From assembly GCA_003152275.1 (NCBI GenBank), contig PLZU01000064.1, positions 5,767 to 58,500 of the forward strand: DNA of 52,734 nt, given 5' to 3'. Made by a program: the position numbers and the translations under genes. The notes under the pieces were generated by a model. That model saw only the letters and a program-made list of their open reading frames with translations, was not told the origin of the DNA and made no database searches. Each line of letters starts with the position of its first letter. The stretch's first letter is position 1. Shown here piece by piece: positions 1-7,402 of this stretch. Source of the DNA: Actinomycetota bacterium. Lineage in GTDB: Bacteria > Actinomycetota > Thermoleophilia > Gaiellales > Gaiellaceae.

Positions 1-1451
1 TCGATGCCCTGGCCGATGCGGTTGGGACCGCTGCCGAGGATCACGACGCGAGGCGCCGTGCCCTGTGGCGGAGCTTCGTCGGCCTCGCCCCAGGTCGCGT
101 AGTAGTAAGACGACTCCGCCGCGACCTCGCCCGCGCACGAGTCGATGCGACGGTAGACCGGCTTCCGGGTCAGCTGCTTCTCCCGTTCGTGCTCGACGCG
201 CTCGAGCTCGCGCTCGAACCACGGGTGCAGGTTCTCCGGGGTCCACTCGAGCGGAGCTTCGAGCCCTCGCTCGGCCTTCACGAAGGCCTCGCGGAAGGTG
301 CGGCCGATGCCCATCGTCTCCCCGACCGACTTCATCTGCGTGCCGAGCCGCCGGTCGGCGCCGGGGAACTTCTCGAACGCGAAACGCGGGATCTTCACGA
401 CGACGTAGTCGAGCGTCGGCTCGAAGCTTGCCGGCGTTGTCTTCGTCAGGTCGTTCGGGATCTCGTCGAGCGTGTAGCCGACCGCGAGCTTCGCGGCGAC
501 CTTGGCGATCGGATAACCGGTTGCCTTGGAGGCGAGCGCGGACGAGCGCGAGACCCGTGGGTTCATCTCGATCACGCGGATCTCGCCGGTCTCACGGTCG
601 CGCGCAAACTGGATGTTCGAGCCACCGCACTCGACGCCCACAGCGCGGATCACCGCGGCCGCAGCGTCGCGCAGCTCCTGGTAGGCCTCGTCAGAAAGCG
701 TCATCTGCGGCGCGACGGTGATCGAGTCGCCGGTGTGCACCCCCATCGGGTCGAGGTTCTCGATCGAGCAGACGATCACGACGTTGTCGAGCCGGTCGCG
801 CACGACCTCGAGCTCGAACTCGTCCCATCCGCGCACGGACTCCTCGACGAGCACCTGGCCGATCGGGCTCTCGCGCAGCCCGCGCTCGACCTGCGCACGA
901 AGCTCGTCCGGCGTCTCGACGAAGCCGCCGCCGTGCCCGCCGAGCGTGAAGGCGGGTCGCACGACTGCAGGAGCCATGATCCCGTGGAGCTCGACAGCGC
1001 TTGTAACAGTCTGTGACTTGGGCACGCGAAGGCCGGCGCGCTCGACGCACTCCTTGAAGAGCTGGCGGTCCTCGGCGCGGTCGATCACGTCGAGCGGCGC
1101 GCCGATCAGCTCGACGCCGAGCTCTTCGAGCAGACCCGAGCGCGCGAGCTCGCGGGCAAGGTTGAGCGCCGTCTGGCCGCCCATCGTCGGCAACAGCGCA
1201 TCAGGTCGCTCGCGACGCAGGACCGACGCGACGCCCTCGAAGTCGAGCGGCTCGAGATACGTCCGGTCGGCAAAGCCGGGGTCGGTCATGATCGTCGCCG
1301 GGTTGGAATTGACGACGATCGTGCGGAAGCCGTCCTCCCGCAAGACCTTGAGCGCCTGACAGCCTGCGTAGTCGAACTCGCACGCTTGCCCGATCACGAT
1401 CGGGCCGGAGCCGATGATGAGGATCGACTCGAGATCGGTTCTACGCGGCAA
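1..1451 (-). CDS. carB: Carbamoyl-phosphate synthase large subunit, N-terminal part
   Basis: Makes carbamoyl phosphate from bicarbonate, ATP and the ammonia delivered by CarA; cytoplasmic, first step of pyrimidine and arginine synthesis. The start is TTG, giving [11 protein letters not shown], as in the family, and overlaps the carA stop by 11 nt. About 483 residues are present. [17 protein letters not shown] (13-30), [28 protein letters not shown] and, at the window edge, [11 protein letters not shown], which opens the second ATP-grasp half, are all visible. The edge motif falls near residue 475, about 85 residues earlier than in E. coli CarB, because the oligomerisation segment before [10 protein letters not shown] is much shorter. 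The gene runs off the left edge, so the carbamoyl-phosphate half is not seen. Identification is certain. Confidence 0.97.
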   Translation of the reverse strand, partial: MPRRTDLESILIIGSGPIVIGQACEFDYAGCQALKVLREDGFRTIVVNSNPATIMTDPGFADRTYLEPLDFEGVASVLRRERPDALLPTMGGQTALNLARELARSGLLEELGVELIGAPLDVIDRAEDRQLFKECVERAGLRVPKSQTVTSAVELHGIMAPAVVRPAFTLGGHGGGFVETPDELRAQVERGLRESPIGQVLVEESVRGWDEFELEVVRDRLDNVVIVCSIENLDPMGVHTGDSITVAPQMTLSDEAYQELRDAAAAVIRAVGVECGGSNIQFARDRETGEIRVIEMNPRVSRSSALASKATGYPIAKVAAKLAVGYTLDEIPNDLTKTTPASFEPTLDYVVVKIPRFAFEKFPGADRRLGTQMKSVGETMGIGRTFREAFVKAERGLEAPLEWTPENLHPWFERELERVEHEREKQLTRKPVYRRIDSCAGEVAAESSYYYATWGEADEAPPQGTAPRVVILGSGPNRIGQGI

Positions 1452-2478
1452 GCTCGCTCACCCACCCTTCGAGCAGCGGCCACGCGTCGTGCGGCCCAGG
1501 TCCGGCCTCGGGATGGAACTGCAGCGAGCGGGCGCGCAACTCCGGATAGGCGAGACCCTCGACGGTGCCGTCGTAGAGCGAGACATGCGTGACCTCGGCC
1601 GACTCGGCCGCATCGACGCAGAAGCCGTGGTTCTGCGCGGTCACGAGCACGCGTCCGCTTGCGCGCTCGAGCACGGGATGATTCGCGCCGCGGTGGCCGA
1701 ACGGAAGCTTCGAGGTCGTGAAACCCGTCGCCCGGCCGAGCAACTGGTGGCCGAGACAGATGCCGAGCACTGGCACGCGCCCGACGAGCTCGCGCACGAC
1801 GGCAGTCTCCGCCTCGAGTGGCTCGGGGTCGCCGGGGCCGTTCGAGAGCAACACGCCGTCGTAGGCGGCGAGCTCATCCGCTTCGACGTCGTGCGGATAC
1901 ACCGTGACCGCCGCGCCCGCCCGTGCGAGGCGGCGCAGAATCGACCGCTTGCAGCCGTAGTCCACGACCGCAACGCGCGTCGTGCCGGCGTCGCTGAAGA
2001 TGTAGGGCTCCTTCGTCGAGACGGCGGCGACGAGCGCGCGGCCGCGCATCTCGCCGAGCGAGCGCGCCGTCGCGAGCGCTTCGTCGACCGCACAGTCGCC
2101 CGATACGGCCACCGCGCGCATCGAGCCCGCGTCCCGGAGCGTCAGCACGAGGCTCCGCGTGTCGAGGCCGGTGAGGGCGACGATCCCGCGCTCGAGCAGC
2201 CAGTCGGTCCACTCGGGACCGCGGGCCTCCCGCATGAAGACCGCGCGCGCGTGCGGACGGCCCGACTCCGACCGCGCCTGATCAACGCCGTAGTTGCCGA
2301 CCATCGGCGCCGTGAAGCAGACGAGCTGCTCCGCGAAGCTCGGGTCGGTGACGATTTCTTGGTAGCCGGTCATCGCCGTCGTGAAGACGGCCTCACCGCA
2401 CGCGAAGCCCGCCGCGCCGACCGACTCGCCCGGAAAGACCGTCCCGTCCTCGAGCACGAGCATCCCGGTCGCGCTCAT
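1441..2478 (-). CDS. carA: Carbamoyl-phosphate synthase small (glutaminase) subunit
   Basis: Hydrolyses glutamine and channels ammonia to CarB. The 345 residues show the N-terminal CPSase small-chain domain ([23 protein letters not shown]) followed by a class I glutamine amidotransferase. The nucleophile cysteine is in [10 protein letters not shown] and the catalytic His/Glu are in [14 protein letters not shown] near the end. Length is slightly under the usual 360-390. The ATG overlaps the pyrC stop (ATGA), and a GGAG Shine-Dalgarno sits 5 nt upstream inside a repeated hairpin element. The 3' end overlaps carB, so carA and carB should be translated in step. Confidence 0.97.
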   Translation of the reverse strand: MSATGMLVLEDGTVFPGESVGAAGFACGEAVFTTAMTGYQEIVTDPSFAEQLVCFTAPMVGNYGVDQARSESGRPHARAVFMREARGPEWTDWLLERGIVALTGLDTRSLVLTLRDAGSMRAVAVSGDCAVDEALATARSLGEMRGRALVAAVSTKEPYIFSDAGTTRVAVVDYGCKRSILRRLARAGAAVTVYPHDVEADELAAYDGVLLSNGPGDPEPLEAETAVVRELVGRVPVLGICLGHQLLGRATGFTTSKLPFGHRGANHPVLERASGRVLVTAQNHGFCVDAAESAEVTHVSLYDGTVEGLAYPELRARSLQFHPEAGPGPHDAWPLLEGWVSELAA

Positions 2479-3839
2479 TTCCGCTCCGGCGCCGGCCGAG
2501 CCGCCGCCTCCGCTCCTTCTCGAGCTCCGTCGAGCCTACGCTCGTCGTGCACTACCGCGCCGTTCGCGACCGTCATCGCGACGCGGCTCTTGAGCGCACG
2601 CCCGAGCAGCCACGAGTTGGCCGAACGCGACTGGAAGCCGTTCTCGGTCACCCGCGTGACGCCGGCGAGGTCGAGCAGCACGACGTTCGCCTGCGCGCCG
2701 GCGGCGATCCGCGGCCGCTCGAGCCCGAAGATGCGCGCCGGACCCGACGACAAGCGCTCGAGCAGCGTCTGCAGCGGCAGGAGACCCGGCTCGACGAGCT
2801 CGCTGTAGAGCACGGCGAAGGCCGTCTCGAGGCCGGTCACGCCGAAGGGCGCAGCCTCGAACGGCACGTCTTTCTCATGGCGCGCGTGCGGCGCGTGGTC
2901 GGTGCCGATCGCCTCAATAGTCCCGTCGCGAAGCGCGTCGAGCAGCGCGACGCGGTCACGCTCTGCGCGGAGCGGTGGGCTCATCTTCACGTTCGTGTCG
3001 AGCGTGCGCACGGCGTCGTCGGTGAGGACGAGATGGTGCGGGGTGACCTCGCCGCTCGCGCGCACACCGTGCTCGCGCGCGCGCCGCAACGCAGCGACCG
3101 ATTCCGCCGCGGACAGGTGCAGCAGGTGGATTGGCTGTTCCTCGAACGCGGCGAGCGAGAGATCGCGCTCCACCATCACCGACTCGGCGACGGACGGATA
3201 TGCGGCGAAGCCGAGCTCCGCCGCGACTACACCCTCGTGCACATGGCCGCCGCGCGACAGCGACTGCTCTTCGCAGTGGAGCGCGAGCGGCCGCCCGGTG
3301 ATCGACGCGTACTGGAGCGCGCGCCGCATCATCCCGGCGGATGAGACCGGAACGCCGTCGTCGGAGAACGCGATAGCGCCTGCGTCGGCGAGCTCGCCCA
3401 TCTCCGTGAGCTCCTCGCCCGACTGGCCGCGTGTGATCGCTGCCAGGAAGCCGACGGGGACGCGTGCTTCGCGCTTGGCCGTCTCGACCAGCGCGCCGAA
3501 GATCGCGGCCGAGTCGACGACAGGATCGGTGTTCGGCATCGCGAGGATCGCGCAATAGCCGCCGGCAGCCGCTGCTGCGCTGCCGCTCGCGATCGTCTCC
3601 TCGTCTTCGCGGCCGGGCGTGCGCAGATGCACGTGCGGGTCGACGAACGCGGGTGCGAGCACGAGACCAGTCGCGTCGACGACCCGATGCTCATTCGCGT
3701 CGACGGTCTCGGCGATTGCCGTGATCACGCCGTCGTCGATGCGAACGTCGAGCCGTGCATCGATCCCCTCCGCCGGATCGAGCACGCGCCCGCCGCGGAA
3801 GACGACGTTCGCGCGCTCCTGCTCGCTCGCCCAGAGCAT
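2475..3839 (-). CDS. pyrC: Dihydroorotase
   Basis: Zinc amidohydrolase that cyclises carbamoyl aspartate to dihydroorotate. Metal-binding motifs are present: HVHLRTPG near residue 70, the later metal His residues, and GTDHAPH near residue 310. About 454 residues, versus 425-430 for close bacterial relatives. The last 20 residues (Ala/Glu/Arg rich) come from a GC-rich repeat at 2480-2540 and are probably not part of the enzyme fold. The start lies in GTGATG: ATG at 3839 is used here, GTG at 3842 is possible. The pyrB stop overlaps it and the carA start overlaps its stop, so the whole pyr operon is translationally coupled. Confidence 0.95.
   Translation of the reverse strand: MLWASEQERANVVFRGGRVLDPAEGIDARLDVRIDDGVITAIAETVDANEHRVVDATGLVLAPAFVDPHVHLRTPGREDEETIASGSAAAAAGGYCAILAMPNTDPVVDSAAIFGALVETAKREARVPVGFLAAITRGQSGEELTEMGELADAGAIAFSDDGVPVSSAGMMRRALQYASITGRPLALHCEEQSLSRGGHVHEGVVAAELGFAAYPSVAESVMVERDLSLAAFEEQPIHLLHLSAAESVAALRRAREHGVRASGEVTPHHLVLTDDAVRTLDTNVKMSPPLRAERDRVALLDALRDGTIEAIGTDHAPHARHEKDVPFEAAPFGVTGLETAFAVLYSELVEPGLLPLQTLLERLSSGPARIFGLERPRIAAGAQANVVLLDLAGVTRVTENGFQSRSANSWLLGRALKSRVAMTVANGAVVHDERRLDGAREGAEAAARPAPERK
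2480..2540 (-). repeat. Hairpin repeat element, copy A (before carA)
   Basis: About 60 bp resembling 4822-4880. Both copies have, on the plus strand, CGCTCCGGCGCCGGC at one side and GCTCCGTCGAGCCTACG at the other. In the transcript the second block forms a stem around a conserved 14-nt core, and the first ends in GGAG at the start of carA. It is read through as the PyrC C-terminus. Confidence 0.65.
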
Positions 3840-4816
3840 CACGCGACCTCAGCCGCAGCGAGAGCGCGGACGCCGACCGGGCCTCCGGTGAGGACGTCGT
3901 AGAGCGCGGCCATCCGGACGACGAGCCCGTAGCGCACCTGGTGCTCGATCAGCGAGTCGGCCGAGTCGGCAACGCGGCCGTCGATCTCGACACCGCGGTT
4001 CATCGGCCCGGGGTGCATCACCTTCTGGCCTGGGCGAACGCGCTCCGGCGTGATCCCCCACCGCGCCGCGTACTCGCGGAGCGACGGAACGAAGTTCGCG
4101 CCCGGCAGCATGCGCTCGTTCTGCATGCGCAGGACGTAGATGACGTCGGCGTCGCGGATCGCGTCGATGTCGGTCGTCATCTCGACCGGAAGCTCGCGCG
4201 GCAGCAGAGCGGGCGGACCGACGAGCGTGCACCGGACTCCGACGAGCGCGAACGCTTGCACGAGCGAGCGGGCGACCCGCGAGTGCAGGACGTCGCCGAC
4301 GACCGCTACGTGCAGGCCCTCGAGCCGGCCGAGCTCCTGCTGCAGCGTGTAGAGATCGAGCAGCGCTTGGGTCGGGTGCTCATGCTTGCCGTCGCCGGCG
4401 TTCACGACGTGCGCCACGGTCGCACCCGCGACGAACTGCGGCGCGCCGATCTGCGGGTGACGGATCACGATCACGTCCGGGTCGTAGGCCCCGAGCGTCA
4501 CCGCAGTGTCCTTCAGCGACTCGCCCTTGTCGACCGACGAGCCGACCGACTTCACGGTGAGCGTGTCCGCCGAGAGCCGCTTCGCCGCCAGTTCGAAGCT
4601 CGACGACGTACGCGTCGAGGACTCGTAGAAGAGATTCACGACGAGCCGGCCCTTCAGCGTCGGCAGCTTCTTCACTTCGCGGTCGAGCGAGGACGCAAAC
4701 GTGCGCGCGGTGCCGAGCAGGCGCTCAACGTCGTCGCGCGTGAGGTCTGCGATCGAGAGCAGGTGGCGGCGCGGCGGCGGCCCGGGCGGGCGCAGGTCGT
4801 CGCGGACGAGATGCAC
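3839..4816 (-). CDS. pyrB: Aspartate carbamoyltransferase catalytic subunit
   Basis: Transfers the carbamoyl group to aspartate, the committed step of pyrimidine synthesis. Carbamoyl-phosphate-binding residues are in FYESSTRTSSSFELAAKRL, and there are a conserved HPTQALLDLYT and a HPGPMNRG segment. I chose GTG at 4816 because GGAG lies 8 nt upstream and the product (325 aa) then fits the family. A GTG at 4894 overlapping the pyrR stop (GTGA) would add 26 residues translated from the repeat at 4822-4880. No regulatory subunit (pyrI) gene is seen. Function is certain; the start is about 60:40. Confidence 0.95.
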   Translation of the reverse strand: MHLVRDDLRPPGPPPRRHLLSIADLTRDDVERLLGTARTFASSLDREVKKLPTLKGRLVVNLFYESSTRTSSSFELAAKRLSADTLTVKSVGSSVDKGESLKDTAVTLGAYDPDVIVIRHPQIGAPQFVAGATVAHVVNAGDGKHEHPTQALLDLYTLQQELGRLEGLHVAVVGDVLHSRVARSLVQAFALVGVRCTLVGPPALLPRELPVEMTTDIDAIRDADVIYVLRMQNERMLPGANFVPSLREYAARWGITPERVRPGQKVMHPGPMNRGVEIDGRVADSADSLIEHQVRYGLVVRMAALYDVLTGGPVGVRALAAAEVA

Positions 4817-4821
4817 TGTTT

Positions 4822-4880
4822 TCGCTCCGGCGCCGGCAAAGCCGGCGCCGGCGCTGCTACGTGGCTCCGTCGAGCCTACG
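4822..4880 (-). repeat. Hairpin repeat element, copy B (between pyrR and pyrB)
   Basis: Second copy of the element at 2480-2540. It holds a GC palindrome (GCCGGCGCCGGC and its mirror) and an inverted repeat, ACGTGGC...GCCACGT, around the core TCCGTCGAGCCTAC (plus-strand sense). Copy A keeps the core but has a different, still pairing, stem (CGAGC...GCTCG). The transcript side ends in CCGGAGCGAAAA just before the preferred pyrB start. Confidence 0.65.
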
Positions 4881-4890
4881 CCACGTGAAC

Positions 4891-5475
4891 TCACTGTGAC
4901 CCCTCCTCCGGATTCGGGACAAGCAGGATCTGATCGATCTCGTCGACCTCGACGAGCTGCACCTGGATGCGCTCCGAGCGGGCAGTCGGCAGGTTCTTGC
5001 CGATGTAGTCCGGCCGGATCGGGAGCTCGCGATGGCCGCGGTCGACGATGACGGCGAGCTGGACGCGCGCGGGGCGCCCGTAATCGAAGAGCGCCTCGAT
5101 GGCGGCGCGGATCGTGCGGCCGGTGTAAAGCACGTCGTCGACGAGCACGACCGTGCGGCCTTCGAGCGGAAAGTCGAGCTGCGTCTCGCGGACGACCGGT
5201 TGGGCGTGCAGCGGCGCCTCACCGCCGCGGACGCGCACGTCGTCGCGGTAGAAGGTGATGTCGACCGCGCCGATCTCCGGCGCTTCGCCGGCGCGCTCCT
5301 CGATCAGACGTGCGAGCCGCTGCGCGATCGGAACGCCACGCGTCTGGATGCCAACGAGCGCAACCTGGCCGAGGTCGGGGTTGGCCTCGATGATCTCGTG
5401 GGCGATGCGTGACAGCGTCCGCGAGAGCGCGTCGGCATCGAGGAGGATCTTCCCCGAGGTCTCCACTGCGCTCAC
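4891..5475 (-). CDS. pyrR: Bifunctional pyr operon regulator / uracil phosphoribosyltransferase
   Basis: PyrR binds pyr mRNA in response to UMP/UTP versus PRPP and also has UPRTase activity. The PRPP-binding loop VVLVDDVLYTGRTIRAA is intact, preceded by GIQTRGVPIAQRL and DITFYRDD, all typical of the family. The start is GTG at 5475, overlapping the stop of a 14-residue leader ORF (GTGA) and giving 194 aa; GTG at 5466 is an alternative. The frame stays open upstream to 5643, but that part looks non-coding and would run through the promoter and RNA hairpin. First gene of the operon, with its own target hairpin at 5528-5545. Confidence 0.93.
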   Translation of the reverse strand: MSAVETSGKILLDADALSRTLSRIAHEIIEANPDLGQVALVGIQTRGVPIAQRLARLIEERAGEAPEIGAVDITFYRDDVRVRGGEAPLHAQPVVRETQLDFPLEGRTVVLVDDVLYTGRTIRAAIEALFDYGRPARVQLAVIVDRGHRELPIRPDYIGKNLPTARSERIQVQLVEVDEIDQILLVPNPEEGSQ

Positions 5476-5516
5476 GGCGCAGCAGAAATCGGGGGTACGG
5501 AGGCGTACGTCGTCAT
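5472..5516 (-). CDS. 14-residue leader peptide of the pyr operon
   Basis: ATG at 5516 follows AAAGGAG at 5521-5527. It reads MTTYASVPPISAAP and stops in TGA overlapping the pyrR GTG (GTGA). The Shine-Dalgarno lies directly beside the PyrR hairpin, so ribosome loading here could be gated by PyrR and passed on to pyrR by coupling. The ORF is short and seen in one sequence only; conservation is not shown. Confidence 0.5.
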   Translation of the reverse strand: MTTYASVPPISAAP

Positions 5517-5527
5517 TCGACTCCTTT

Positions 5528-5545
5528 CCGGCCTCGCTGGACCGG
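5528..5545 (-). promoter_or_regulatory. PyrR-binding RNA hairpin
   Basis: Transcript reads CCGG-UCCAGCGAGG-CCGG. The loop region fits the known PyrR target core UCCNGNGAGGY. It lies about 20 nt into the leader and abuts the AAAGGAG at 5521-5527, the layout expected for translational repression as described in mycobacteria. Confidence 0.8.
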
Positions 5546-5572
5546 GTTAAAGGGGTTCGGGTCGTGTGGGAC

Positions 5573-5600
5573 AGTATCGCGCCCGGCGGATGGACGCCAA
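5573..5600 (-). promoter_or_regulatory. Probable pyr operon promoter
   Basis: Minus-strand TTGGCG (5595-5600), a 16-bp spacer and GATACT (5573-5578) resemble a housekeeping promoter. Transcription would begin near 5566, upstream of the PyrR hairpin. Confidence 0.5.
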
Positions 5601-5611
5601 CCGCTCGAGGG

Positions 5612-6607
5612 CTAGACGGAAGGAGCCCCATTCGTGCCGTCACCGACGACCGCGACAGGTCGTGCTCCCGCCTTGACGAGCACAGGCGCGCCGCGTTCCG
5701 GGAACGGCACCTCGATCACGTCGAAATCGCGCGGGACGACCGTCTCCGCGAACACCTCGCGTGCCTCCTCGGCGAGCTCGGAGCCGAAGTAGCGCGTGGA
5801 GAGATGCGTGAGTGCCAGCAACCGCACTTCGGCGCGCTTCGCCACCTCCGCCGCCTCGGCGGCCGTCGAGTGCAGCGTCTCCCGTGCGCGCTCGGCCTCC
5901 GCCGCGCCGAACGTTGCCTCGTGGACGAGCAGGTCCGCCTTGTGCGCGGCTTGCTCGACCGCGGGAGACGGCGCCGTGTCGCCTGCGAGCACGATCTTCC
6001 GGCCGGCCCGCGCGGGACCGAGCACCGCGTCGGGCGTGATCACCCGCCCGTCTGCAAGCGTGACGGCCTCGCCGCCCTGGAGCATCCCCCGCTCCGGCCC
6101 GGGCGGCACGCCGAGCGCATCGGCTGCGGCAACGTCGAAGCGCCCCGGCCGCTCGTGCTCGACGAGCGTGTAGCCGAACGCGGCGACGCCATGGTCGAGC
6201 GCGAACGTCTCGAGCCGGTACTCGCCGCGCGCAAGCTGCTCGCCCGTTCCGAGCTCGACCGTCGTCAGCGGGTACGGGAGCCGTCCGAGGAACGGCTTCA
6301 ACTGCCTGAAGAGCTCCTTCAGCCCCGGCGGTCCGTACACCGTGAGCGGCACGCCGTCTCGGCCGCGGAGCGCGAACGTCTTGAGCATCCCCGGCAGCCC
6401 GAGGAAATGGTCGCCGTGAAAGTGCGTGAGGAAGATCTCCTCGAGATCGGGCAGCCCAACAGTCGAGCGCTGCAGCTGGCGCTGGGTGCCCTCAGCGCAG
6501 TCGAAGAGCAGCCGCTCCCCGCCGCGGCGCAGCAGGATGGCCGCGGGCGCCCGCAGCGCCGTCGGCATCGATGCGGACGTGCCGAGGAAGACGAGATCGA
6601 GGTCCAC
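5612..6607 (-). CDS. rnz: Ribonuclease Z
   Basis: Zinc-dependent endonuclease that matures tRNA 3' ends. It has a metallo-beta-lactamase fold: FLGTSASMPT at residues 8-17, the metal motif THFHGDHFLGLPG near 60-73, a later GDT (residue ~220) and a C-terminal LTHLSTRYF histidine. The 331 residues are slightly longer than the usual 305-320, with a tail after VPFPERG. Divergent from the SnoaL-like gene (22 bp between starts) and immediately upstream of the pyr promoter, reading in the same direction. Function is assigned from motifs with high certainty. Confidence 0.94.
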   Translation of the reverse strand: MDLDLVFLGTSASMPTALRAPAAILLRRGGERLLFDCAEGTQRQLQRSTVGLPDLEEIFLTHFHGDHFLGLPGMLKTFALRGRDGVPLTVYGPPGLKELFRQLKPFLGRLPYPLTTVELGTGEQLARGEYRLETFALDHGVAAFGYTLVEHERPGRFDVAAADALGVPPGPERGMLQGGEAVTLADGRVITPDAVLGPARAGRKIVLAGDTAPSPAVEQAAHKADLLVHEATFGAAEAERARETLHSTAAEAAEVAKRAEVRLLALTHLSTRYFGSELAEEAREVFAETVVPRDFDVIEVPFPERGAPVLVKAGARPVAVVGDGTNGAPSV

Positions 6608-6629
6608 GCGGCGATAGTAGGCTCCGCGC

Positions 6630-7085
6630 GTGGCGGATCCGACAGTCCTCGAGGTCTACCGGCGGGAGATCACGCCGGAGCTGTACACAGAGATCCGCGA
6701 GCTCTACAAGACGCACTCGATCGCCGAGGACGCGCGCGACCTTCCGGGCCTCATCTCAACACTCACCCCGGACTGCGTCTACGAGCTCGTCCAGACCGGC
6801 CACCGCTGGGAGGGACACGAGGGTGCGGCGCGCTTCTACACGGAGCTCTTGACGGCGTTTCCCGACATCCGCTTCGACTTGACGGACATCGTGATCGGCC
6901 CGCAGGGCGTCTGCGAGGAAGCCGAGGTCTCGGCAACGCACGCCGCCGACTGGCTTGGCTCCCAACCCACCGGCGAGCGCCTCGAGTGGAAGGTCGTCAT
7001 CTGGTTTCCCTGGGACCAGGAGCGTCGGCTCTTCCGCGGCGAGAAGATCTACGTCTCCGGGACTCCGATCCCGGAGACTGCCTAG
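6630..7085 (+). CDS. SnoaL / NTF2-like domain protein
   Basis: 151 residues with an NTF2-like cone fold signature: an initial helix, LPGLISTLTPDCVYELV, HRWEGHEGAARFY, FPDIRFDLTDIVI and a C-terminal strand pair ending in EKIYVSGTPIPE. Members include polyketide cyclases, small isomerases and ligand-binding proteins. No substrate can be inferred. The start is GTG at 6630. Its stop overlaps the convergent LysM gene by 4 nt. It shares a short divergent promoter region with rnz, which gives no further clue to its role. Confidence 0.75.
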   Translation: MADPTVLEVYRREITPELYTEIRELYKTHSIAEDARDLPGLISTLTPDCVYELVQTGHRWEGHEGAARFYTELLTAFPDIRFDLTDIVIGPQGVCEEAEVSATHAADWLGSQPTGERLEWKVVIWFPWDQERRLFRGEKIYVSGTPIPETA

Positions 7086-7327
7086 CCCGCCGGCAGGATC
7101 AGATGCTGACCTGGGGAGATCGTCGCGGACGCGAGATGGTTCCGCTGCTCGAGCTTCCAGACACCCTCACGGACGTCGCCGGCGTAGGTGCGGGCGGCGA
7201 TCGCCCAGAGGGTGTCGGTCGGCTTCACGACGTACGCCCGCTCGGGGCCCGCGCCGTGCGACGTGCGGGCCACCAGGCCGACCGCGAAGGCCGCTAGGAG
7301 GAGGATGAGGAGGAACTTCCCGAACAT
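7082..7327 (-). CDS. LysM-domain membrane protein under SOS control (YneA/ChiZ type)
   Basis: 81 residues: a hydrophobic segment at residues 4-21 anchors or exports the protein, then one LysM domain (AYVVKPTDTLWAIAARTY ... ISPGQHLILPAG) that should bind peptidoglycan. In Bacillus yneA, Corynebacterium divS and mycobacterial Rv2719c (chiZ), SOS-induced small cell-division inhibitors sit beside lexA, and YneA and ChiZ carry LysM. Here lexA is not adjacent, but two perfect LexA boxes flank the promoter, one covering the start codon. I infer an SOS-induced septation or wall-remodelling factor. The -10 lies 9 nt from ATG, suggesting a leaderless or near-leaderless mRNA. Confidence 0.82.
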   Translation of the reverse strand: MFGKFLLILLLAAFAVGLVARTSHGAGPERAYVVKPTDTLWAIAARTYAGDVREGVWKLEQRNHLASATISPGQHLILPAG

Positions 7328-7334
7328 GTGTTCG
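7321..7334. promoter_or_regulatory. LexA box overlapping the LysM start codon
   Basis: CGAACATGTGTTCG is a perfect palindromic match to CGAAC-N4-GTTCG. Its centre lies 25 bp from the second box. LexA bound here would cover the transcription start and the ATG at 7325-7327. Confidence 0.85.
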
Positions 7335-7336
7335 CC

Positions 7337-7365
7337 ATACTAGAGCGAACAGACGTTCGTGTCAA
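7337..7365 (-). promoter_or_regulatory. Promoter of the LysM gene
   Basis: Minus-strand TTGACA (7360-7365), exactly 17 bp, then TAGTAT (7337-7342): a near-consensus housekeeping promoter. The upstream LexA box fills the spacer. Confidence 0.8.
7346..7359. promoter_or_regulatory. LexA box in the promoter spacer
   Basis: CGAACAGACGTTCG, a perfect CGAAC-N4-GTTCG match lying between the -35 and -10 elements of the LysM promoter. Confidence 0.88.
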
Positions 7366-7373
7366 GGGTGGAT

Positions 7374-7399
7374 CTCGGGGAGCCCTGCGACTCCCCGAG
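7374..7399 (-). terminator. Hairpin after the secreted glycosidase gene
   Basis: CTCGGGGAG and CTCCCCGAG form a perfect 9-bp stem around an 8-nt loop, 3 nt past the stop of the gene at 7403-8665. No clear U-tract follows, so the termination mechanism is uncertain. Confidence 0.55.
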
Positions 7400-7402
7400 C
7401 CA

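Noticed and set aside
5255-7297. A 680-codon plus-strand open frame
   Set aside because: Antisense to pyrR and rnz and overlapping the SnoaL and LysM genes; Arg-rich composition typical of a shadow.
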